Assembly (NCBI RefSeq): GCF_000359745.1
Contig: NZ_AQHN01000001.1
Location: forward strand, 38,442 to 102,441
Reading direction: 5' to 3'
DNA length: 64,000 nt
Origin: Rhizobium freirei PRF 81
GTDB taxonomy: Bacteria; Pseudomonadota; Alphaproteobacteria; Rhizobiales; Rhizobiaceae
The notes under the pieces are model-generated. The model did not search any database. It was not told the origin of the DNA and was given only the letters and a program-made list of their open reading frames with translations. Positions within the stretch are counted from its first letter, which is position 1. Every line of letters starts with the position of its first letter. This document shows positions 50,007 to 57,455 of this stretch, one piece after another. The translations under genes and the position numbers were made by a program.

Positions 50007-50735
50007 TCAATGATGGCCGCCTTCGAGATAGGCGGCGCGCACTTCCGGATTGGCCAGCAAGTCCTTGCCCGAGCCGCTCATCGTCACCCGGCCGTTGACC
50101 ATCACATAGGCGCGGTCCGAGAGCTTCAGAGCCGCAAACGCATTCTGCTCGACGAGGAACACCGTCAGCCCCTGGGTCTGGTTCAGGACCTTGATGGCCT
50201 CGAAGATGCCCCTGACGATCAGCGGCGCAAGACCGAGCGACGGCTCATCCAGCAAGAGCAGCTTGGGACGTGCCATCAGCGCACGGCCGATCGACAGCAT
50301 CTGCTGTTCGCCACCCGAAAGCGTGCCGCCACGCTGCGACTGGCGCTCCTTCAGACGCGGAAAGAGCGTAAAGATCTTCTCGACGTCCTCATTGAAATAT
50401 TTGAGCTTGTCGAGATTCGCGCCCATCTGCAGGTTTTCATAGACAGTCATACGCGGGAAGATGCGCCGCCCTTCCGGCGACTGCGCGATGCGAAGCCGGG
50501 CAATTTCATGCGTCGGCATATGGGTGATATCCTGGCCGTTGAAAATGACGGATCCCGCGCGGGCCTGCGGGCTGCCGCAGATCGTCATCATCAGCGTCGA
50601 TTTTCCGGCGCCGTTCGCGCCGATCAGGCTGACGATCTCACCGCTATTGACTTCGATATCGACGCCGGCGAGCGCCCGGATATTGCCGTAGTAAGTTTCG
50701 ACCCCTGCGACTTTCAGAAGTGGTTGCCCCGCCAT
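50007..50735 (-). CDS. livF: Branched-chain amino acid ABC transporter ATPase LivF
   Basis: A 242-residue ATPase: Walker A IGANGAGKSTLMMTICG, Q-loop and PEGRRIFPRMTVYENLQMGA, signature LSGGEQQMLSIGRALMARPK, Walker B LLLLDEPSLGLAPLIV and VFLVEQNAFAAL. With LivG it powers LivHM. The ATG overlaps the livG stop (TGATG), showing translational coupling. PEGRRIFPRM is diagnostic of LivF. Confidence 0.95.
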   Translation of the reverse strand: MAGQPLLKVAGVETYYGNIRALAGVDIEVNSGEIVSLIGANGAGKSTLMMTICGSPQARAGSVIFNGQDITHMPTHEIARLRIAQSPEGRRIFPRMTVYENLQMGANLDKLKYFNEDVEKIFTLFPRLKERQSQRGGTLSGGEQQMLSIGRALMARPKLLLLDEPSLGLAPLIVRGIFEAIKVLNQTQGLTVFLVEQNAFAALKLSDRAYVMVNGRVTMSGSGKDLLANPEVRAAYLEGGHH

Positions 50736-51607
50736 CAATTTTCACCCTCTTGGAGGTGTTCGACTTCGGCAATCACCTCTTCCACTTCTTCATCCTCGAC
50801 GCCCAGATAGGCCGCGATCACTCTCGGATCGTTCTTGACCTCGTCCGGCGTGCCGTCGGCGATCTTCTGTCCATATTCGAGCACGATGACGTGGTCGGAG
50901 ATTTCCATAACCACGGACATGTCGTGCTCGATCAGCAGGATCGATGTGCCTATATCCTTGCGAATGCTGCGCAGGAACTCGTTGAGAACCAGCGATTCGC
51001 GAGGATTGAGGCCGGCGGCCGGCTCGTCCAGGCAAAGTAGTTCGGGACCAGTGCACATAGCGCGTGCGATTTCCAGTCGACGCTGGGCGCCATATGGAAG
51101 ATCGCCGGCAGGATCGTCGGCGCGATCGATGAGATCGGCCTTTTCGAGCCAGAAGCGTGCCAGCTCGATCGCATTCTTCGCCTCGGCTCGATACGGGCCG
51201 ACGCCGAGCAGGCCGAGGACCGTATAGCCCGAGGCGCGCATCAGCCTGTTATGTTGCGCCACCAGCAGGTTTTCAAGCACGGTGAGGCCCGAAAACAGGC
51301 GGATATTCTGGAAGGTACGCGCCACCTTGGCTTCCCGCGTGATCCGGAAATCCGGAAGCCGTTCCAGGAGATATTCCTTGCCGCTCTTCTGCTGGAGCGT
51401 GAGCATGCCCATCGTCGGCTTGTAGAAACCGGTGATGCAGTTGAACACGGTTGTCTTGCCGGCGCCGTTCGGTCCGATCAAGGCAGTGATGTCGCCGCGT
51501 TTCGCCTCGAAGGAGAAGTCGTTGATCGCCATCAGGCCGCCGAACTTCATCGACAGGTGATCAACCTTCAGCAGGATGTCGTTGGGGTTTGCGGTCACAG
51601 CGTTCAT
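50735..51607 (-). CDS. livG: Branched-chain amino acid ABC transporter ATPase LivG
   Basis: A 290-residue ATPase: VDHLSMKFGGLMAINDFSFE, Walker A IGPNGAGKTTVFNCITGFYK, REAKVARTFQNIRLFSGLTV (LivG-specific Q-loop region), an LPYGAQRRLEIARAMCTGPE signature and LLCLDEPAAGLNPRES, plus LLIEHDMSVVMEISDHVIVL. The last 20 residues are unusually acidic (DEEVEEVIAEVEHLQEGE). Start and stop overlap both neighbours by TGATG junctions. Confidence 0.95.
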   Translation of the reverse strand: MNAVTANPNDILLKVDHLSMKFGGLMAINDFSFEAKRGDITALIGPNGAGKTTVFNCITGFYKPTMGMLTLQQKSGKEYLLERLPDFRITREAKVARTFQNIRLFSGLTVLENLLVAQHNRLMRASGYTVLGLLGVGPYRAEAKNAIELARFWLEKADLIDRADDPAGDLPYGAQRRLEIARAMCTGPELLCLDEPAAGLNPRESLVLNEFLRSIRKDIGTSILLIEHDMSVVMEISDHVIVLEYGQKIADGTPDEVKNDPRVIAAYLGVEDEEVEEVIAEVEHLQEGEN

Positions 51608-53031
51608 CAGCCGTGGCCCTCCTTGGTGAAGCTGCCGGAGACCGCTTTTCGCTCCTTGAGGAAAGCGGTCGGTTCACGCGTGCCGACAAAGCCGCGCGGC
51701 TTGAAGATCATCACGACCACCATGGCGAGACCGAAGATCAGCATTCGGTAGAGTTCCGGAGTAAAGTCCGGCCCGAAACCGGGGATGATCGTCGTGTCGC
51801 CGAAGACAAGACCGGTCTTGAGGAAACTCATGTTGCGCAGCACTTCCGTGCCGCCGACCATGGCGATCGCGGCAATCGCGATGCCCTTGAGCGAGCCCAT
51901 GCCGCCGAGAACGACGATGGCAAGGATCACGGCAGATTCGAGGAAGACGAAGGATTCCGGCGAGACGAAGCCCTGGCGTGCCGCGAAGAAGGAGCCTGCG
52001 AAGCCACCGAACATGGCGCCGGTGGCAAAAGCGGTCAGCTTGGTCGTCACCGTATTGATGCCGAGCGAACGGCAGGCGATTTCGTCCTCGCGCAATGCTT
52101 CCCAAGCGCGTCCGATCGGCATGCGGCGCAGCCTGATCGTCACATAGGCGGTCAGCATGCACAGCCCCAGAATGACGTAGAACAGGAAGATCTTGTACCA
52201 AGCCGACGAGATCGGCAGACCCAGGGTCCGGATGAGATTGTGCGGATCCTTGAGATCGAACGTGTAGAAACCGAACAGCGATGCCTTGGTGATGTTGGAG
52301 ATGCCGAAGCTGCCCTGCGTGAAATCGGTCCAGTTGGTCAGCACGATGCGGATGATTTCACCGAAGGCCAGCGTGACGATCGCGAGATAGTCGCCGCGCA
52401 GGCGCAGGACCGGGAAGCCTAGGATCATGCCCCAAAGACCGGCAAGCATGCCTGAAAGCGGCAGCAGGATCCAGAAAGACAAGCCGAAATGCATCGACAA
52501 CAGGGCATAGGAATAGGCACCGACCGCATAGAAGGCGACATAACCCAGGTCGAGAAGGCCGGCGAGACCGACAACGATATTCAAGCCCCAGGCGAGCATC
52601 ACATAGATGAGGATCTGAATGCCGAAGTTGTCGACATAGGTCAGCGATCCCTGCGGGCCGAAAATCGCCACTGCCGCCAGCGGATAGACGAGCAGGAGCA
52701 GAAGCGCGATCTTGGTGAAATTCCTGCCGATGAAGCCAGCTTCAGCCTCCACCGGCGCCACCTTGGCCCTGGCTGCCTTACGCGCTGCCAGAGCGGGCTG
52801 AACGAAAACCGTCATGACGAAGCGACCGGCGGCGGCAATTGCGACGATGATCGCCAGAAGGCCCCAGCGCTGAACGATGATCAGCTTGTTGTCTATGTTC
52901 TGATCGGTCTTGAGACCGATGTAGAGAACGAACATGCCGAAAGCGATGAGCGCGGTCCAGAAAGCGTCCGTGATGCCTTTCTGGACAAGGCCGGGCGCGG
53001 CCTTGCCTGCAACGAAATTTGAATTTGCCAT
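51607..53031 (-). CDS. livM: Branched-chain amino acid ABC transporter permease LivM
   Basis: A 474-residue permease, longer than many LivM proteins because of an N-terminal part with two extra membrane segments (DAFWTALIAFGMFVLYIGLK and WGLLAIIVAIAAAGRFVMTV). The conserved core follows: LLDLGYVAFYAVGAYSYALL, LRGDYLAIVTLAFGEIIRIV, REDEIACRSLGINTVTTKLT and LGGMGSLKGIAIAAIAMVGG. It pairs with LivH. It starts 4 bp after livH and its stop overlaps livG. Confidence 0.95.
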   Translation of the reverse strand: MANSNFVAGKAAPGLVQKGITDAFWTALIAFGMFVLYIGLKTDQNIDNKLIIVQRWGLLAIIVAIAAAGRFVMTVFVQPALAARKAARAKVAPVEAEAGFIGRNFTKIALLLLLVYPLAAVAIFGPQGSLTYVDNFGIQILIYVMLAWGLNIVVGLAGLLDLGYVAFYAVGAYSYALLSMHFGLSFWILLPLSGMLAGLWGMILGFPVLRLRGDYLAIVTLAFGEIIRIVLTNWTDFTQGSFGISNITKASLFGFYTFDLKDPHNLIRTLGLPISSAWYKIFLFYVILGLCMLTAYVTIRLRRMPIGRAWEALREDEIACRSLGINTVTTKLTAFATGAMFGGFAGSFFAARQGFVSPESFVFLESAVILAIVVLGGMGSLKGIAIAAIAMVGGTEVLRNMSFLKTGLVFGDTTIIPGFGPDFTPELYRMLIFGLAMVVVMIFKPRGFVGTREPTAFLKERKAVSGSFTKEGHG

Positions 53032-53035
53032 GGCG

Positions 53036-53938
53036 TTATACCTTTTCGACTTCCGGCCGACCGAGAATACCCGTCGGCTTGAAGATCAGCACGTAGGCCA
53101 GGATGCCATATGTCGCGACATCCTTATACGCGATGGCAAAGTTGCCCGACCAGAACGACTCGATGAAGCCGATCATGAGGCCGCCGAGAACGGCACCGGG
53201 AAGCGATCCGATGCCGCCGAGAACCGCCGCGGTAAAGGCTTTGACGCCCGGGACGAAGCCATCCGTGAAGTTAGCGACGCCATAATACATCAGATACATC
53301 GTGCCGGCCACGGCGGCGAGCGCCGCACCCATGATGAAGGTGACGGAAATGGTGCGATCGACATTGATGCCGAGCAGCGCCGCCATCTTGCGATCCTGCT
53401 CCGTGGCGCGCTGGGCGCGGCCGAGCGCCGTTTTGTTGACTATGTACCAGAAGGCAGCCAGCAGAACGACCGTCATAATGAAGATAATGATCTGCTTCAG
53501 GGACAGCGAGACTTCACCGAAGTTATAGACGTCGCCCACAAGCGTTGGGATCGGCTTGTTGCGCGGACCCTGCGAAACCTGGATGAAGTTCGACAGCACG
53601 ATGGACATGCCGATCGCCGTGATCAGCGGCGCAAGGCGGAACGAACCGCGCAAGGGCCGATAAGCCACGCGCTCGATCACCCAGTTCCAAAGGCTCGTCA
53701 TCAGCATGGCGACGATGAGCATCACCAGAAGCATAATCGCGACGGGCAAACCGGCAAAGAGCGAGATCAGAACCAGGTAGGTGATAAGGGCGGCAAAGCC
53801 GCCGAGCATGAAAACATCACCATGGGCAAAATTGATCATGCCGATGATGCCGTAAACCATGGTGTAACCAATGGCGATCAGGCCGTAAATAGACCCGAGA
53901 GTCAGCCCGTTTAGGAGCTGCTGGATAAAATAATCCAT
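53036..53938 (-). CDS. livH: Branched-chain amino acid ABC transporter permease LivH
   Basis: A 300-residue permease with about eight membrane helices: LLNGLTLGSIYGLIAIGYTM, NFAHGDVFMLGGFAALITYL, RATEQDRKMAALLGINVDRT (cytoplasmic coupling loop) and FTAAVLGGIGSLPGAVLGGL. It is the first gene of livHMGF-DUF6867. The ribosome binding site GGGGAAATGAC is preceded by a small hairpin (53954-53977) in the leader, which could affect translation. Confidence 0.95.
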   Translation of the reverse strand: MDYFIQQLLNGLTLGSIYGLIAIGYTMVYGIIGMINFAHGDVFMLGGFAALITYLVLISLFAGLPVAIMLLVMLIVAMLMTSLWNWVIERVAYRPLRGSFRLAPLITAIGMSIVLSNFIQVSQGPRNKPIPTLVGDVYNFGEVSLSLKQIIIFIMTVVLLAAFWYIVNKTALGRAQRATEQDRKMAALLGINVDRTISVTFIMGAALAAVAGTMYLMYYGVANFTDGFVPGVKAFTAAVLGGIGSLPGAVLGGLMIGFIESFWSGNFAIAYKDVATYGILAYVLIFKPTGILGRPEVEKV

Positions 53939-54246
53939 ATGTCATTTCCCCTGGATGCGGCGTCATGCGACCGCATCTCTTATTACTTTTTTAGGTTCCT
54001 TCGAGAGGCCCTTAGCCGCGATTCCATACCGCTTTCGAAAGAAATGTGAAGCCAAAAAGGCGAGAAATTGACAAATTCTTTTCAAATCGCTGTGCGCTGA
54101 TGCCGATCCGACCAAAAATGACACAAAAGCGGCAGCTCATGGCTCAAAATTAGCCAAAAACCGGCCGGCAACCTGCCCGCTCTGAAAAGCTCTTCTCTGC
54201 GGCGGACCCGTTGCAGGCCCGCCGTCGTCTTTGACAGCGACAACGC
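53939..54246. other. liv promoter region and downstream end of the DmgDH-like gene
   Basis: These 308 bp contain the liv leader hairpin GATGCGG/CCGCATC at 53954-53977 and, at 54201-54223, a stem-loop on the minus strand (GGCGGGCC/GGTCCGCC with one G-U pair) that could end the flavoprotein transcript. The middle is AT-rich and should hold the livH promoter, but no -35/-10 pair is convincing. No gene is seen. Confidence 0.5.
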
Positions 54247-56673
54247 CTACGCGCGCATGCGTGCGCCGTCTGCATCGAACAATGGCTCGGCCTGCAGCCG
54301 CGCAGGCAGAAGCTCGCCAAGCAGTTCTATCGACCACCCCTGCGTTTCGTCGGCGATTTCTTTCGGTACATAGCCGACGGCAACCGAAAGGCCGGAGCCA
54401 TGGGCATAACCGCCCGACGTCACCCAGCCACAGACGGCGCCGTTGTGGTAGATGGGCTCGTCACCGATAACGTCGGCATCCTTGGCGCTCAGGACGAAGG
54501 TGCGCAGCCGCAGCGTGCCGCCCTCCGCCTTCTCCTTGGCCGCAGCGGCCTTGCCGATGAAATCGGCTTCCTTCGACAGCGCCACGAATCGGTTGAGGCC
54601 GGCCTCGAAAGGCCCATAGAGCGGCCGGTATTCGCGCGACCAGCTGCCATAGGACTTGTCGAGACGCAGCGCATTCAGCGCCCTTAGACCAAAGAGCCGG
54701 ATATCGAATTCGGCGCCTTCCCGCATCAGCAGGTCGAAGATATAACGCTGGTATTCCGGCTTCATCCAGATTTCATAGCCGAGATCACCCGTATAGGAGA
54801 CGCGGCCGACGATGGCCGGCGCCATGCCGAGATCCATGCGGCGAATCGACATGAAGGGGAAGGCAGCGGTCGAAAGATCCTGATGGGTCAGTTTCTGCAT
54901 CAGCTTGCGGGCATTCGGGCCGGCGATCGAGAGGCCGAGAAGCGAGAGGCCGAGGGCCTCGAGCTGAACCGAACCATCTTTCGGCAGCAGGCTTTCGAAC
55001 CAGCGCATGTGGTAGGCTTCGGCAATGCCGGAGCCGATCAGAAGGAAATCCCCCTCTCCAAGTTTCGCCAGCGTGAAATCGCCGATGAGCTTGCCGTCGT
55101 GCTTCAGCATCGGCGCCAAAGTCATGCGGCCGACGGCCGGAATGCGGCAGGTTAGCAGCCTGTCGAGGAAGGCCTCAGCCCCCGATCCCTTCACGGAATA
55201 CTTGGCAAAGCCCGAGGTCTCCATCAGACCGACGCTCTCGCGCACCGCCTTGGCTTCAGCACCAACGACGTCGAAGTCGTTGGAACGGCGCCAGGAGAAT
55301 TGGTCCTCCTCGCCCTTGGGAGCAAACCACAGCGCCTGTTCGAGGCCGTAATAAGCGCCGAAGACGCCGCCGCCTTCCTTCAGCTTGTCGTAGATCGGCG
55401 TCGTCAGCAGCGGACGCGCGGCCGGCAGCTCCTCGTTCGGATAGCGGATCGAGAAGCGGCGGGCATAGTTCTCGCGCACCTTGGCGTTGGTATAGGCGAG
55501 CGTCGCATAGTCGCCATAGCGGGAGACATCCATGGCGAAGACATCGAAGCCCGGATCGCCGTAGATCATCCAGTTGGCGAGCGCCAAGCCGACGCCGCCG
55601 CCCTGGCTGAAGCCGGCCATGACGGCGCAGGCCGACCAGTAGTTCCTCAAACCCCGTACGGGGCCGACGAGCGGGTTACCATCAGGCGAGAAAGTGAACG
55701 GGCCGTTGATGATCCTCCTGATGCCGGCATTGTTGAAGGCCGGGAAATGGCGGAAACCGACTTCCAGTTCCGGCGTGATGCGCTCGATGTCCTCAGCCAG
55801 CAGCTCATGGCCGAAATCCCACGGCGTCGTTACCGGCGACCAGGGGCGACAGGCCTTCTCGTAGGTGCCCATCAGCATGCCCTGCCGTTCCTGGCGCAGA
55901 TAGATCTCGCCATCGAAGTCGACGCAGTGCATCAGCTCCTTGCCCGTCGTCCTGTTGAAATCGATGACCTCGGGCATGTCTTCGGTGATGAGGTACATGT
56001 GCTCCATGGCAAGCACCGGCAGTTCCAGCCCGACCATGCGGCCGACTTCGCGCGCCCAGAGGCCGGCGGCGTTGACGACATGCTCGGCGATGATCTCGCC
56101 CTGATTGGTGATGACCCGCCAGGAGCCGTCCTCGCGCTGCACCAGCTCTTCCACCTTGGTGTGCAGATAGATTTCGGCACCGTTCTTCTTGGCCGAGCGC
56201 GCATAGGCATGCGTCGTACCATAGGGGTCGAGATGGCCTTCGACGGGATCGTAGAGCGCGCCGACGAACTGATCGGGGTCGAGAAGCGGCATCATCTCAT
56301 GCGCTTCCTTCGGCGTCAGCAGCGTCGCTTCCAGGCCGTTATAGCGTCCCTTGGCGAGAATGGACTTCAGCCAGTCAAAACGCTGCGGCGTCGCCGCCAG
56401 CATCAGGCCGGAGGTCAGGTGCAGGCCGATATCCTGACCGGAATATTCCTCGATCTCCTTGTAGAGCTCGACCGTATATTTCTGCAGCTTGGCAACGTTC
56501 GGATCGCCGTTGATCGTATGCATGCCGCCCGCGGCATGCCAGGTCGACCCGGATGTCAGCTCGGAGCGCTCGAGCAGCACCACGTCCTTCCAGCCGAATT
56601 TCGTCAGGTGATAGAGCACCGAACATCCGACGACACCGCCACCGATGACGACGACCTTGGCATGGCTTTTCAT
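54247..56673 (-). CDS. Dimethylglycine/sarcosine dehydrogenase-like flavoprotein with GcvT domain
   Basis: An 808-residue fusion. N-terminal DAO-type FAD domain: VVVIGGGVVGCSVLYHLTKF, LLERSELTSGSTWHAAGG (residues about 33-50), the FAO segment with VVNAAGLWAREVGRMVGLEL. From about residue 430 a folate-binding GcvT-like domain follows (MLKHDGKLIGDFTLAKLGEG, IVGRVSYTGDLGYEIWM, GLRALNALRLDKSYGSWSRE). Such enzymes demethylate dimethylglycine or sarcosine and hand the one-carbon unit to tetrahydrofolate. Adjacent soxBDAG supports a role in glycine betaine catabolism. The exact substrate is inferred. Confidence 0.88.
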   Translation of the reverse strand: MKSHAKVVVIGGGVVGCSVLYHLTKFGWKDVVLLERSELTSGSTWHAAGGMHTINGDPNVAKLQKYTVELYKEIEEYSGQDIGLHLTSGLMLAATPQRFDWLKSILAKGRYNGLEATLLTPKEAHEMMPLLDPDQFVGALYDPVEGHLDPYGTTHAYARSAKKNGAEIYLHTKVEELVQREDGSWRVITNQGEIIAEHVVNAAGLWAREVGRMVGLELPVLAMEHMYLITEDMPEVIDFNRTTGKELMHCVDFDGEIYLRQERQGMLMGTYEKACRPWSPVTTPWDFGHELLAEDIERITPELEVGFRHFPAFNNAGIRRIINGPFTFSPDGNPLVGPVRGLRNYWSACAVMAGFSQGGGVGLALANWMIYGDPGFDVFAMDVSRYGDYATLAYTNAKVRENYARRFSIRYPNEELPAARPLLTTPIYDKLKEGGGVFGAYYGLEQALWFAPKGEEDQFSWRRSNDFDVVGAEAKAVRESVGLMETSGFAKYSVKGSGAEAFLDRLLTCRIPAVGRMTLAPMLKHDGKLIGDFTLAKLGEGDFLLIGSGIAEAYHMRWFESLLPKDGSVQLEALGLSLLGLSIAGPNARKLMQKLTHQDLSTAAFPFMSIRRMDLGMAPAIVGRVSYTGDLGYEIWMKPEYQRYIFDLLMREGAEFDIRLFGLRALNALRLDKSYGSWSREYRPLYGPFEAGLNRFVALSKEADFIGKAAAAKEKAEGGTLRLRTFVLSAKDADVIGDEPIYHNGAVCGWVTSGGYAHGSGLSVAVGYVPKEIADETQGWSIELLGELLPARLQAEPLFDADGARMRA

Positions 56674-56893
56674 CTAGGAATCCCCTGTTTTCGGCACGAA
56701 GCCGCCGGGTGTCTTCCCGCGCGACCGACCGCATTTATGAGGAAACCTAGAGACTATCCGAGAGGCCAAATAGCCCGAACTGCGAAGCCGATATGTCTGT
56801 TTGCGCCATCGCGATTGTTCGGATCGCGCCATCGACCATCGGATGCGCAAGCCGGCTGGCAAGGCATTCGATGTCCGGCAGCCATAAGGCTTT

Positions 56894-57448
56894 TCAGTCG
56901 GTGAAGCCGGCCGTGAGCGCGAACTCCCGTCCCATCTCCATGATCTCTTCGAAGACGCTGCCGGCATAGGAGCGCGGCACGATGATTTCGAAGCGATCGG
57001 TGCCGGTGCGGGCGACATTAGCGCTGACATGGCAGCACAGCATGTTGGCCGACTGCCCTTCGGCAAAGACTTGCGGATGCAGGTCTACAGCCACGCATTT
57101 GGCGAGAATGCGACGGACGTTGGGACCGGAGATGCGAAGCAGCACCCGGCCATCACTCTGCTCGAAAAACGAAACGCGAGCCGGATCGAGCCCGAACAGA
57201 TCGCGCGCCACGCTCTCGGTGCCAAGCGTTTCGGAAACGACAAGCCACTCCCTCGGCCCGGCGCTGCGAACGGAAACATCGTCGATCACCTTCAGCCCGG
57301 CCAGAACCCAATCCTCCTCGCCGGCTTTGCCGAGGACGGAAAAGATGGCGGGCCTGCGAACGACGGCGAGATGATTCGGATTGGCGGCAGCCTCGAAGCC
57401 GGAAATATGATCTTCCAGCACATGCCTGTTCTGAAACGCGACGCTCAT
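56894..57448 (-). CDS. soxG: Sarcosine oxidase gamma subunit SoxG
   Basis: A 184-residue subunit of heterotetrameric sarcosine oxidase: GPREWLVVSETLGTESVARD, VLLRISGPNVRRILAKCVAV, FAEGQSANMLCCHVSANVAR and FEIIVPRSYAGSVFEEIMEM. I set the start at 57448, 7 bp after the soxA stop; the frame is open further upstream inside soxA. It is the last gene in the order soxB-soxD-soxA-soxG. SoxG stabilises the complex and has no cofactor. Confidence 0.92.
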   Translation of the reverse strand: MSVAFQNRHVLEDHISGFEAAANPNHLAVVRRPAIFSVLGKAGEEDWVLAGLKVIDDVSVRSAGPREWLVVSETLGTESVARDLFGLDPARVSFFEQSDGRVLLRISGPNVRRILAKCVAVDLHPQVFAEGQSANMLCCHVSANVARTGTDRFEIIVPRSYAGSVFEEIMEMGREFALTAGFTD

Positions 57449-57455
57449 CAATCCC

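Noticed and set aside
48326..53938. Urea transporter (urt) reading of the liv genes because urease is nearby
   Set aside because: The proteins carry Liv/Bra-type motifs, livK is separated from livHMGF as in rhizobial bra loci, and a hydroxyacid dehydrogenase gene lies between them and urease.
53939..54246. Possible riboswitch before livH or after the flavoprotein gene
   Set aside because: Only simple stems are seen; no conserved riboswitch core could be recognised.
55300..56904. 534-codon plus-strand frame antisense to the dimethylglycine-dehydrogenase-like gene
   Set aside because: Same codon-bias shadow; no ribosome binding site and no homology seen.
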